Source: Sergeia podlipaevii (taxonomy: Eukaryota; Euglenozoa; Kinetoplastea; Trypanosomatida; Trypanosomatidae). Taken from it: a DNA stretch of 56,508 bases. Below are positions 39,011-48,645 of this stretch, piece after piece. The notes under the pieces were generated by a model. It worked only from the letters and a program-made list of their open reading frames with translations. It had not been told where the DNA came from and searched no databases. Position 1 is the first letter of the stretch. Each line of letters starts with the position of its first letter. The translations under genes and the position numbers were made by a program. Location: positions 1-56,508 of the forward strand of contig JASANZ010002159.1 of assembly GCA_030849805.1 (NCBI GenBank). Direction: 5' to 3'.

Positions 39011-42000
39011 TCAGCGTGCGCACACCACCTCGTGGCCAGGGAAAAGGTCGCTCTTTGCCGCCACCTGCGTCTCTGCAAAAGAACTCAATCTGCAGCGTGC
39101 AAGCAGGGAGACAGGTGGATAGGGGTCTCGCGCCACTGTGTGCCACGCACATGACAGGACCGCAATCTTGGTGGACGAAGATGTCGCCCCGCCATTTGAA
39201 GGAGCGCCACAAGTGCTGGCAGTCATGGTGGTATTGGCAGCAGCTGACGGGGAGAAACTCTCCAGCCCCGCGAGCAAGGACACAAGCACATAGCGCGCCT
39301 CACACACGGAGCGGCTCTGATCCCCACTAAGGCCTCTGTAGAGTGCCCACAGGTGGCGCGCTCCTATGCCGTTTGCTGCGGACATTGGCACTACGAGGGT
39401 GCCGTCCATAATAAGAGCCGAGAGCGTGCCTGGTCCCCCGAGAGAGGTAAAGAGCGACTCATGGCATCTGGCGCTACTGCCAGCGTTGTTGGTGTTGCTG
39501 ATGTTGCTGGCATGCCCATCCATGCCGTGAGCAGTCGCAGCTGCATGCTGCTGTGACGATTGATGCCCCCTTTGATGTGCTCGTGACAACCGCAGAGGCG
39601 CACTGCGTACCGTGATGCACTCCATAAGTCTGAAATAGAGAGGCATCAGCCTTCCCGCGGTGAGGAGTGGTGCCGCAACACCGCCGCCGCTACGCACAGT
39701 GGGAGATGCTTTCTGTGGAAACAAAAACTGCTCAAGCAGGTGTCCGAAACTGTCCACAGCTTGAGTAGGCTGCCATCTTGAGAGCACTGCAAGCGACGCA
39801 AGTAGATCAGGACACAAACGACTCGCACTGCTAGAGACTGCCACAACACGCGCAAAGTGCCGCAACAGCGGCAGAAAGGTACTCTCCTCGTGTCCACCAA
39901 GGTGCGCATACCCACACCGCAAGCAATGAAGATACAATCGCCATCCCAAATTGTATAGCAGCTCACTCGCACCTGGGCTAGGCCCAGCATTGACTGTTGA
40001 TAAAGACTCTGAAAGCAGCTCTGGTACGGTGTCGAGCGCGTCCTGCGTGGAGGTGAGCAGCATACGCCCCCGTTTGCCAGTGTCTGCAGTCCGCAAAGCC
40101 GTCTGTAGCGGTTCGACTACGTTGTGTGGGATGAATGCATCATCCGCAATGAGCTTCAAAATAGCAGCGGTTACCTCGGTCACGTCCTGTGCAGTAGACT
40201 TTGTTAGCTCAGGGAAGCTCCCATGCTTGATGGGATCACGATACGCGGTGAGAGCAGCCACAGCATCTCGCAGAGATTGTGGCAAGCCGCGCAGCACTTT
40301 GTGTGACTGATAAAATAGCAGTGGGTGCACAAACCATGGCAGCTCTAGCGCTATCAGAGCCTCGTAACATGCTTCAAGTCTTTCATGGTCCAACTCCACA
40401 GTGTCCCCATCTCCGTCTACTTGCCGGAAAATTGGCAATAGACCTGCGGCGTTGTGTCCGGCTGCTCCACCGCTGCCGACTCTCGGCGTAGCGCCGCTGT
40501 TACTCGCAGCCCCACCCACACCGCCAGCAGCTCCAGCACTCATCATTGCCATCATCCCCGGAGCCACATTCGTTGACATCCCCACGGACACATTCCCTGG
40601 GACCACAGCAGCTGCGGAAGCAGAAGCAGCTGACTGGCGTACGTCAAAAGGTCTCGCCACTACATAGGCAAAGATAAAATGAAAAAAAGACTGCCGTGCT
40701 GCGAGCGAGACAGACTTGCGGTACAACGTGAGCACCACCCGCAGAGCCGCCGGTCCTCCTCCAAGGCACTGAAGCTGCCCCTCATCCACAAGCAGATTGT
40801 GACGTGGGCGGACCCCAATACGCTTGTCGGCGAGAAGACTACGACAAAAAGCGTCCGCAAGAGATGCAAAGGCCTCAGGGTGCATCTCCGCAAATCCTGG
40901 CAGTTCGAGGAACTGAAGCAGCGCACGACAATCTATGAGGTGTCGAAGGGATGGAGGCACCACGGCAAGAACACACTTGGCAGCCGCGGTCCACACCATA
41001 TCATCGTACGCGCGAAGATACACCTGCCGCCGCAGCACACACAGTAGCATCCACACAAGTTCCAGCTGCAGTGCCTGCGTGCACCCCGGGTACTCCCCAC
41101 AAGTGTCGACAAGCTGCATGTGAAGCGCCAAGGTGAGCAGAAGATCGTATACGTGCCCACGCACGCACATGTAATCGCTCTCCATTAGTGAGGAAAGCGT
41201 CGGCAGATAGCAAACACTAACAGACCGGAACAGCTCGTAGGGGGGGCCAAACGGCAGCTTGGCGACGTAGGCATCACAAATGTGCTTGATAAGAAACGCG
41301 CTCGCCCTCACCACCTGTGCATTACTTCGATATCGGTCCCAGAAGTGAGATAACACACTGATTTGAGACCGCACTGCAGCTTCCGTGCACTTCAGCGGAA
41401 ACTGGTGAATGTAGTCCTTGCATCCAGCAGCAAAGACAGGAGTTCCAGTGCTGGTGAGTGGCGCTATGCCAACACTGGCACTGGTAATCTTCATGTAGAG
41501 GAGCTCCGCATTTGCCTTCTGAGCTATGCCCAAAGCAAGCTGCGCATCCCACGAAGGAATTCGAATTATGTGTCTACCTCGAGGAGAACCCTCCACACGC
41601 GCCTGCAGAAAGAATTCATTGATGTACGTTGGCGCTGTCTCCAACTGATGCTGAGAAAACCGTCTCCGCACACCGGAAAAGCGAGTCGCACCAACCCGCA
41701 TCGCGACAGGACCCGAGAGCATGTATGTGAGCGGTGTTTTCAGATACGCGTCGACCAACCGCGCAAGCTTGCGGTACTCCTTTGCAACATCGCGCGCCAC
41801 ACTGGTAGACACCTGGGAACAGATATCGTGTTTGATCAGCGACAGCACAGAGCGTGAAGGTGGAAAACTAGGCATGTAGCTCAGAAGGAACCTAGTCACT
41901 GTAGCGCGGCGCTGGTGCTCCTTGAAAAGTTTGAGACAGCACTCGTACACCACATTACGTGTTTCATTAGCGGTGAGGTAGCGGACGATCTCCTCGCTGT

Positions 42001-42073
42001 CCCCCGTTCCGTGCGCAGCGCGTGGGAGTGCGCGAATGATTGCGTTGTTAATCAAGTCCTCTGTGCGCTGCAT
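39011..42073 (-). CDS. Large hypothetical helical-repeat protein, 1020 aa
   Basis: I do not recognise this protein. It is a 1020-residue, Leu/Ala-rich, mostly helical sequence without membrane segments. Regular hydrophobic helices over about residues 1-480 and 590-830 suggest an ARM/HEAT-like solenoid. Two disordered inserts interrupt it: a Gly/Ala/Met-rich one at about 485-555 and a His/Ser/Asn-rich one at about 860-910. Several Cys residues fall in helices. Base composition and codon use match its neighbours, and the ATG at 42073 is real, so the gene is secure although the function is unknown. A scaffold role in trafficking or the cytoskeleton is only a guess. Confidence 0.88.
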   Translation of the reverse strand: MQRTEDLINNAIIRALPRAAHGTGDSEEIVRYLTANETRNVVYECCLKLFKEHQRRATVTRFLLSYMPSFPPSRSVLSLIKHDICSQVSTSVARDVAKEYRKLARLVDAYLKTPLTYMLSGPVAMRVGATRFSGVRRRFSQHQLETAPTYINEFFLQARVEGSPRGRHIIRIPSWDAQLALGIAQKANAELLYMKITSASVGIAPLTSTGTPVFAAGCKDYIHQFPLKCTEAAVRSQISVLSHFWDRYRSNAQVVRASAFLIKHICDAYVAKLPFGPPYELFRSVSVCYLPTLSSLMESDYMCVRGHVYDLLLTLALHMQLVDTCGEYPGCTQALQLELVWMLLCVLRRQVYLRAYDDMVWTAAAKCVLAVVPPSLRHLIDCRALLQFLELPGFAEMHPEAFASLADAFCRSLLADKRIGVRPRHNLLVDEGQLQCLGGGPAALRVVLTLYRKSVSLAARQSFFHFIFAYVVARPFDVRQSAASASAAAVVPGNVSVGMSTNVAPGMMAMMSAGAAGGVGGAASNSGATPRVGSGGAAGHNAAGLLPIFRQVDGDGDTVELDHERLEACYEALIALELPWFVHPLLFYQSHKVLRGLPQSLRDAVAALTAYRDPIKHGSFPELTKSTAQDVTEVTAAILKLIADDAFIPHNVVEPLQTALRTADTGKRGRMLLTSTQDALDTVPELLSESLSTVNAGPSPGASELLYNLGWRLYLHCLRCGYAHLGGHEESTFLPLLRHFARVVAVSSSASRLCPDLLASLAVLSRWQPTQAVDSFGHLLEQFLFPQKASPTVRSGGGVAAPLLTAGRLMPLYFRLMECITVRSAPLRLSRAHQRGHQSSQQHAAATAHGMDGHASNISNTNNAGSSARCHESLFTSLGGPGTLSALIMDGTLVVPMSAANGIGARHLWALYRGLSGDQSRSVCEARYVLVSLLAGLESFSPSAAANTTMTASTCGAPSNGGATSSSTKIAVLSCAWHTVARDPYPPVSLLARCRLSSFAETQVAAKSDLFPGHEVVCAR

Positions 42074-42895
42074 TGCATTTCAGTGTAAGAGAAAGAAGAG
42101 AGAATAAAAGAGAATAAAAGGGATACAGCACAAACACACACAATAAATGCACCTAGTAAAAAAACAAACGCTTGTTTGTTCGTGTGAGCGTGTGCAAGAG
42201 AAAAAGAAAGAAATGCCGTCGTTTGCTGTCACTATTACTGCGTTCTCTATCTCTGTATTGATCTACCTCCAAGCCTCGCTAGCAGGAGCTAATACACAAC
42301 AACAAAAAAAAAACGCGCGAGGGGTATATATAGGTGTGTATTTATGTATATAGATCCTTCAAAGATACACCCTGAAAAGGAGGGAAAGGGGTCAAAAAAT
42401 AAATAAATCGATGACATACAACGGATCTGAGGATGCCAATAATGTGAGCAGCAACAGGAACTACATATCTCCTCGTAAAGGAGATAGTAAGTATTCACTG
42501 CGAACGAATAGACGCCGAGGAGAGAAACTCCCACATGCACTGCAAAACTGTTGTTATTCTTATAATGGCAATAATGCTGCAAAATGCTGGGGTGGTCCAC
42601 CCTGCTCATATGGATGAAGCATCTCTGCAATAGAAATCAGAAATATATAATGCCCACTTCCTTTCTCGTCTCTCGTCTCTCTTTTCTTCCTCTTCTCCTA
42701 TCCCACCAAACCATGTAGTTGCCAGACGTAGTTACAGGACGATGACAAAGAAGAAAGTATCCACATAGGCGACGCATAAATAAAAATTATACCTACTTAG
42801 CAATTTAATCGATCCTCAATAATTCGCTGCATTTCTCATAAGTAAAGCCCATGTGGAGAGAGAGTTCACATTCTCACTCCTCCCCGTCCCCTCCC
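42074..42895. other. Intergenic spacer
   Basis: No gene supported. A 113-codon minus-strand frame at 42289-42630 is Phe/Cys/Ser-rich, matches nothing I know, and lacks a clear acceptor. Confidence 0.5.
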
Positions 42896-44149
42896 TTAAA
42901 ACTTCAAGTCAGCAACAAAGTGGAACTGCTTTGGTGCGTACGACTTCACACACCGCAGCTCCGCAATCGTAACGCGATCAGCTAGCTCCTCTCCTAGTTC
43001 CTCTACACAATCTGCGTGCACCACCTGCGACGCCGCCTTTTTATCTGCTAAGAAATGATAGTGAATGATTCCGTGTGAGGCACCAGCGCTGTCCTTCTTC
43101 AAGAACTCCACAGCTCGAGGTAGAAAGGCCACGCAAGAAGGAATGTAGCCCATTAGAACACGATCACATGTTCCCACTAGCTCATTTCCAACTTGTCTAT
43201 TATCGCCACACTGTGGTCTGACGATGCGATCCACACGATTCGCAGCCGCGCTAATGCGAAGGAAGTCGACGCTGTCAGGGTTCTTCTCAAGTGCGTGCAC
43301 CACTGCAGCACCAGAGTTCATCGCAAGCGGCAATGTGAAATATCCAATGCCCGCAAACATGTCTACCACCACCTCCCCCGGCGCGCGTGTCTTCGCAAAG
43401 TGCATACGCTCAGTCGTGTTGCCACTGCTAAACATAACACGACGCACGTCGAAGCAGTAGCGCACCTTGTTCTCAATGTGCATAGTGAAAGTACCGCAAG
43501 CAATCGCACTGTCTGTCGTGACGTAACCCACCTGGTCGGGTCCTGCATACATCATCAAAAGGTTATCCAGCTCCTTGCGAGTCGCCACACAGGAACAAGC
43601 GCCGTCATCATCGTTCCGGCCATCTGCAGTGGCACCGACACTTTTAGCTGTAGCAGAGTGAGTCTCCCTCCACCTCTTTACTACGCCCCTCACTACACCA
43701 GCCACGTGCTCTGCAGACCCAGCTGGGTCCGCCCACAGCACCTCTAGCTTTGGCTTCCGCAGCTCTCCCACAATACCGTCGCTATCCAGCAGCACAACGC
43801 TCACCTCGATGGGAGAAAACGCAGCTACAAAGCAGGAAGCTACATTCGTAAATTGTGCTGCAGATACTCCCGCGTTTAGGCGCACCACAACAACGTGACC
43901 GTGCTGCTCAAAGTGACGCGGAAACAGCCAAGCTGGGTCAAGGCCAAGCCCGAGAGCATTCACAGTGTCTGAAAACTTCTCTGCTGGACTCCTAGCGGGA
44001 CCCTTTGGATGGGTTGCAGTCTTGGGCTTGCGCTGTAGCCTCGGGCGCTCATCCCTTGAGCGCCGATAAGCCCAGCAAAGAAACGAAAAAAGTGCGGCCG
44101 CAAAAACTACCAACGCCACACGTCGCGCATAGCATCCAGCGCCTTTCAT
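42896..44149 (-). CDS. TYW2: TYW2-like wybutosine aminocarboxypropyltransferase
   Basis: A 417-residue Rossmann-fold protein of the Trm5/TYW2 family. TYW2 (Trm12) transfers the aminocarboxypropyl group of AdoMet to the wybutosine precursor at G37 of tRNA-Phe. Motifs seen: FDVRRVMFSSGNTTERMHF near 235, the AdoMet loop VVVDMFAGIGYFTLPLA near 258, HALEKNPDSVDFLRISAAAN near 283, GDNRQV near 310 and VLMGYIPSC near 328. MFSSGN and the GDNR segment favour TYW2 over Trm5. Residues about 9-26 (RVALVVFAAALFSFLCWAYR) form a strong membrane anchor or signal sequence, which family members do not normally have; a basic stretch follows. The ATG at 44149 is real. Family sure, subfamily likely, location unknown. 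Confidence 0.85.
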   Translation of the reverse strand: MKGAGCYARRVALVVFAAALFSFLCWAYRRSRDERPRLQRKPKTATHPKGPARSPAEKFSDTVNALGLGLDPAWLFPRHFEQHGHVVVVRLNAGVSAAQFTNVASCFVAAFSPIEVSVVLLDSDGIVGELRKPKLEVLWADPAGSAEHVAGVVRGVVKRWRETHSATAKSVGATADGRNDDDGACSCVATRKELDNLLMMYAGPDQVGYVTTDSAIACGTFTMHIENKVRYCFDVRRVMFSSGNTTERMHFAKTRAPGEVVVDMFAGIGYFTLPLAMNSGAAVVHALEKNPDSVDFLRISAAANRVDRIVRPQCGDNRQVGNELVGTCDRVLMGYIPSCVAFLPRAVEFLKKDSAGASHGIIHYHFLADKKAASQVVHADCVEELGEELADRVTIAELRCVKSYAPKQFHFVADLKF

Positions 44150-44729
44150 GCTTGCACTTCAGTGAAGATACACACTGCTCTACTGACGATTAAAAAAAAA
44201 AAAGCAAAAAACGAGGCGCGGCGCCTCGTTGCCCAGGTTGATGAAAAATAATACGGACCAGATGATACACCTTTCACGAGTTCAGCTCCACCCCTAGCGA
44301 AGATAATTTTATGTAAAAGAAAAATGCTATACTCGAGGTGCAGATATCAGCAATCAAAAAGAACAGGAGAGATAGCAATTGGAGCGACAAATAGAAGCAA
44401 TTATCGCAAAAAAAAAAAGTGGAAAAGTCTTATGCAAACAAAGGCAGGAGAGGAAAAAGAGTAAATTGCCACTCAGTGAGTCTACACGTTATTCATTCTC
44501 AAAAATGACTGGAGAGAAATCGGTTAATTAGGCTCTCCGTAAAGAGTTTGATATAAGAAGCTTCGCAACAGACACACACGCCGAGCAGGACAGAAAGCAT
44601 TAGCTGGTACACACAGTATATGAAACAAGAGACGCACAAAACAAGTATGGAGCGAGCTGCTGAACACGGAACGATTATGTTAAATACATTAAGGCAGCCA
44701 TCTACGTCACACGGAGCGAGCAACTGCTG
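44150..44729. other. Intergenic spacer
   Basis: Besides the palindrome at 44210-44230 I see no gene. The part from 44330 to 44470 is purine-rich on the plus strand. Confidence 0.55.
44210..44230. repeat. Perfect inverted repeat (10-bp arms, 1-nt centre)
   Basis: AACGAGGCGC, then G, then GCGCCTCGTT. The GC-rich palindrome sits in an AT-rich spacer directly beside A-runs, about 60 nt upstream of the TYW2-like gene on the coding strand. Confidence 0.9.
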
Positions 44730-45749
44730 TTAAAGTAAGTCGAACTCTATGGCGCATTCGTCATTGACGGAGCACAGTTTTGCTAGCTTGTCAATTTCTA
44801 CGCCCTCGTATCGCTGCTTCATAAACAATGTGTGAAAGAACAGTGTCCCCGCACACCCACGACTAGAATGCAGTTCCAGCCGCACATCGCCACACATGCC
44901 CTGAAGTCGACTCTCCGCTTCGCATCGAAGTGTGTATACGTCTGCTCGAACACCGCTCGCAGTGACACAGTACGTCGTCACACATTGCACCTTCGATTGA
45001 CTACTCATGCCGTCTTTAAGCTTCACTTCCACATGCGTGTCGCTAGAAGCACTACCATTATTCACATATATCCGTATGCAGCGCAGTGATACCAACTTGG
45101 CAAACCCCACGAGGCGTATTTCACGAACAGATACTGGCGCCGTCTCAGCAGCAGGCACTTTGCCACCGTACTCCTTCAGAATGCGCTCATAGTATTCGAC
45201 CGCTCGCCGCTGTCCTGGCACTGTAAGGCCTCGTCCATCGCTTGTACGTTTCCTCCCATAATATGCCATTGCTGACGCTGCAGACTGTGCAAGAGAGGGT
45301 TCAATTGCCATTAAAAGGCAGCAAGCCATAATGCCAGTTCTACCCTTTCCCGCTTTGCAGTGGATGACGACAACGGCGCCGCGATGCGCAGAAAGATTCG
45401 CTGAGGCGTCATCAACAAAGCCAGCCAGCATTGCCAGAGGTGGTGGGTGATGGTCTAGAAAGGGAAAGCAGCGGATGCGGCCGTGAAACTTGTCGCAGCT
45501 GTACTGGTATGCCTTCTCCTGACAAAGATTGTAAACTATATATGAATCTCCATACTTGAAATCAAGATAACGAACGGCGTCCTCATACTTGTTTCGGTAC
45601 AAAGCCTCTACCCCGGAGGCGGGATAGCCCATGCACACAATGCTTGGGTGTATCTCGGTGAGATCTAAATCAACAGAGCCGCTTGGAACATGCTTGTTCA
45701 CCGTCCTCAGTTTGTTCTGACTGACAAGATAGCGAGCCGTTTTGCTCAT
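44730..45749 (-). CDS. PTEN: PTEN-like phosphatidylinositol 3-phosphatase
   Basis: A 339-residue phosphatase with the exact PTEN P-loop HCKAGKGRTG (Cys131 nucleophile; the two Lys residues give preference for D3-phosphorylated inositides) and a general-acid loop FLDHHPP (Asp99), equivalent to the EDHNPP of PTEN. The N-terminus (SQNKLRT) resembles the PTEN phosphoinositide-binding region with its basic residues. The Arg/Lys-bearing second half (about 205-339) reads as a C2 domain of beta strands ending CAIEFDLL. It lacks the regulatory tail and PDZ ligand of animal PTEN, so phosphorylation control of that kind is absent. Predicted to oppose PI3-kinase signalling at membranes. Confidence 0.93.
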   Translation of the reverse strand: MSKTARYLVSQNKLRTVNKHVPSGSVDLDLTEIHPSIVCMGYPASGVEALYRNKYEDAVRYLDFKYGDSYIVYNLCQEKAYQYSCDKFHGRIRCFPFLDHHPPPLAMLAGFVDDASANLSAHRGAVVVIHCKAGKGRTGIMACCLLMAIEPSLAQSAASAMAYYGRKRTSDGRGLTVPGQRRAVEYYERILKEYGGKVPAAETAPVSVREIRLVGFAKLVSLRCIRIYVNNGSASSDTHVEVKLKDGMSSQSKVQCVTTYCVTASGVRADVYTLRCEAESRLQGMCGDVRLELHSSRGCAGTLFFHTLFMKQRYEGVEIDKLAKLCSVNDECAIEFDLL

Positions 45750-46577
45750 GAATTTTCCTGGTTACTCCAGGGGGAGGTACGGAGCTTTTGGCACACATGC
45801 GCATACATGGTGGAAGCAGGCAGTGAGAAGAAGAAAAGTGAAAAAAAAAAGCAAAATTGAGAATGAGGAAAAGTATTGGCAAAAGAAAGCGGCAAGCAAC
45901 GGTAAAATCAGTAGAGCGCTCTACTGGTAATATCAAACTGACAAGCAGCAATTCTCGCTTGACACCCCTGCTGTGATTGTACGAGCAACAACAAAATGTT
46001 TTCTTTTAATATGCACTCTTCCAGTGTTACTGTGTATGATTTATATGATGCGTTAGATATATATATATATATATCTGCTGGGTGCTCCTTAATTATTATT
46101 GCTTGTATACTGAATTGATCAGTAACAGCATAGCACACAATATTTTTTAAAAGACAATTCAACACTCATAGCGCTTTTAAATGACAGCGGAAAAGAAAAA
46201 AAAGGAGTTTTCTTCGTGTTTGTGCTTGCGGCAACCTCTCGTGGAAACGAATAGATTTCCTCTCTTGCCATTTTACCACATCGCACAGCCGCATTCCTTA
46301 TCCGTCCATACACACAACACTATGTTTAAGGCACCACAGCAACATCCTTCTATGCGCACTATATATATATATATAGCACAATCAAATGCAATAACATTAA
46401 TAAATGATATATTCTTCTTTTGTAGTTACGGATATAGTTGTTGATGTTGCTGTTCAGCAACCTCGCTTTCAATTGACCAAATTGCAGTGAGCCAAAAGAA
46501 AAAGGAGAGGAAAAAAAAGGAAACCCTTGCAACAAGAGCATCTACTCATCGGGGCAACGAGGGAGAACACTGGCTCA
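45750..46577. other. Intergenic spacer
   Basis: No gene. TA repeats occur at 46056-46074 and 46361-46376, and A-rich purine stretches at 45825-45860 and 46187-46205. Confidence 0.55.
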
Positions 46578-47723
46578 CTAAAGTTTGCTAGGACTTTCCA
46601 GACGATCAATCCCCATGGACCTTAGTGCCTCACGGCAGCACTTCATAAGTTCGCTTGTCTGCTCTAGCGTAGTGTTTCCCATGAGACCAATTCTAAAAGT
46701 CTCAGCGTGTGAAGCCTTTCCCGGATAAATAACAAACCCATGGTTGCTCAGATATGTGTAAAACACTTTAAAGTTCCATCGCGGATCATTTGGCATGTTA
46801 AGGCACACAACAATGTGAGCAAAACCAGGGGAGTTTTCTTTCATGAAGAGCGTAAAGCCCATCTTCTTCGCTTCTGAGCATACAAGTAGCGACTTGGCAG
46901 CGTACGAGCGTTGGCGTCCCGCTAGTCCACCCTCCTCCTCATACTCAATAAGAGACTGTTTAAGTGCCATGATTGGTTGCACTGGGGGCGTGATCGAAAA
47001 CTGGCCACTCTTATCAAATGACTTGAGCTGGGCAAACAGGTCGAGTGTAGAGCTACGAGATACACCCTTGCACTTTTCAATAAGTGCGCGGCGCGCGATA
47101 ACAACAGAGACCCCTGGTACGCTGTGGAAGCACTTGTTCGCAGACGTAATAAATATGTCACAGCTGTTGGCCACATCGAAGTGGATTCCACCAAAGCTGC
47201 TCATGCAGTCGGCAATAATTGTCGCGCTGGGAATTGCTCGGCGCACTGTAGCGGCAATCTGTTCGGCAGGATATACCATACCCGTGCTCGTCTCGTGGTG
47301 CACGTAGCCAACGGTGGTAATGTCCGGGTTCTCGCACAGAACTGTCTCCAGAGCACCGAAGTCTACCTCCTCGCCTTCACCAAGAGTGAGCATCACCATG
47401 GGGATACCGAGGCGCTTGACAATTTCACCCTGTCGTTCTGAGTACTTACCAGAGTTGATCAGCAAATACTTGCATCCTTCACGTGGTGTCACAGTTGAAA
47501 TGGCGGCCTCAATGCCCATGGTACCGGCACCAGGCTGCAAAATGCATACCCATTCCTTAGCACTAACACCTGCAAGAGAAACAGCTTTTTCGCGGATGTA
47601 GCGAATAGCTTCCATAAAAGGTTTATCGCGGCTTCCATAGTCAATCAGCATCGTCCTCTTGACAGTATCGGATGTCTCCAGAGGCCCAGCAGTGAAAAGA
47701 ACCTGTCGACCGCTTTTAGCCAT
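46578..47723 (-). CDS. phnW: 2-aminoethylphosphonate-pyruvate transaminase with PTS1
   Basis: PLP enzyme of the class V aminotransferase fold that interconverts 2-aminoethylphosphonate plus pyruvate and phosphonoacetaldehyde plus alanine. The 381-residue product matches bacterial PhnW throughout: FTAGPLETSDTVKRTML, HHETSTGM, ADCMSSFGGIHFDVA, TSANKCFHSVPG with the PLP Lys197, CKGVSRSSTLDLFAQL and GFVIYPGKASHAETFRIG. Alanine-glyoxylate aminotransferase is the near alternative, but these blocks favour PhnW. The last three residues are SKL, a canonical peroxisomal targeting signal that would direct it to glycosomes. The ATG at 47723 follows a strong acceptor by 2 nt; the longer frame starts with TTG. 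In trypanosomatids it could supply aminoethylphosphonate for glycoconjugates. Confidence 0.9.
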   Translation of the reverse strand: MAKSGRQVLFTAGPLETSDTVKRTMLIDYGSRDKPFMEAIRYIREKAVSLAGVSAKEWVCILQPGAGTMGIEAAISTVTPREGCKYLLINSGKYSERQGEIVKRLGIPMVMLTLGEGEEVDFGALETVLCENPDITTVGYVHHETSTGMVYPAEQIAATVRRAIPSATIIADCMSSFGGIHFDVANSCDIFITSANKCFHSVPGVSVVIARRALIEKCKGVSRSSTLDLFAQLKSFDKSGQFSITPPVQPIMALKQSLIEYEEEGGLAGRQRSYAAKSLLVCSEAKKMGFTLFMKENSPGFAHIVVCLNMPNDPRWNFKVFYTYLSNHGFVIYPGKASHAETFRIGLMGNTTLEQTSELMKCCREALRSMGIDRLESPSKL

Positions 47724-47725
47724 GG

Positions 47726-47765
47726 CTGCAAAGAACAAGTAGAATAAAAAGGTATAGCCACTTCA
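47726..47765 (-). promoter_or_regulatory. Trans-splice acceptor of the transaminase
   Basis: The minus strand reads CTATACCTTTTTATTCTACT then TGTTCTTTGCAG, followed by CC and the ATG. The AG is the complement of 47726-47727, leaving only two genomic bases of 5' UTR and fixing the start at 47723. Confidence 0.65.
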
Positions 47766-48296
47766 AAGTTCCTCAAAAACGTACGCAAGTAGAAAAAAAT
47801 ACTGTATGAATATGAACAGCGTCAAAGGGGGGGAAAAAAGAGAGAGGAGTAGCGATATGCTGTAATCACAAGCAGAAAAAGATCCGACAATCCACGCAAT
47901 CCCTTCACTAAAAAACACAGCAAAGCTAGGTGCTACTTAGCAAAAAAAAAAAACATATATCCAATTTTGCTCAATAAAAAAAGGAGAATGCATATTGACA
48001 AAAAATTATAAGAGCGCGCTTTATCGTCCATTTGTTAGATTTTACTTTCAAAAAGGGAATATAATACTGCCATCTATGCGATACGTGTCAAGCTATTCCT
48101 CTGTTGAAACTGAATAAATGCAAAAAAAAAAACGCAACAAAAGCAAACTGCTTCTGTATGCAAATAGCATCTACAGATTCAATTTTTCTCTGTATTCCGT
48201 TTTTATTCTTTAAATTGCGTGAAAGGAACGATAATAAAAATAGATAGATAAATAATAATAAGAATAATAATAAAACACTCATACACACGAAAAAGA

Positions 48297-48327
48297 ATTC
48301 TTGTTGGCCTTACGACCAACAAAGAAT
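48297..48327. repeat. Imperfect stem-loop in the PGDH 3' region
   Basis: ATTCTTGTTGG pairs with CCAACAAAGAAT around an 8-nt loop, with a single bulged base. It may be a structured element in the PGDH 3' UTR. Confidence 0.5.
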
Positions 48328-48645
48328 AGGCATGAATATCTATGTATATGAGTATGTCTGTGACATCTACACAGCTTCATTGTTTATCGCTGTGAATATA
48401 TATAGAATACGCGAAAAGGAAAGGAAAACAAACAAAATGACAATCAAGCGTGCCCAAACAGTCTCATTTAGTCTCCGTGAGGAAACCAAAAAGATATATA
48501 TGATCCGTTTGTATTGGCGTGTATGCAAACACTGCTGGATAAGAAAAGAATGTAAAACAAATGTAGTCCCTTTGACAAGTTGGGCAGCCACTGCAGCATA
48601 GATGATGGGGAGTAAGCACAAGATAGGGTATAACAAAAAAACTTG

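Larger units (their letters stand above)
47724..48645. other. Intergenic spacer
   Basis: Probably the 3' UTR of PGDH and the signals of the transaminase. An 89-codon hydrophobic minus-strand frame (48367-48636) starts 10 nt after the PGDH stop without an acceptor, so I do not call it. An imperfect stem-loop lies at 48297-48327. Confidence 0.5.

Noticed and set aside
48367..48636. 89-codon hydrophobic frame after PGDH
   Set aside because: Starts 10 nt after the PGDH stop with no splice acceptor; three overlapping frames are equally open.
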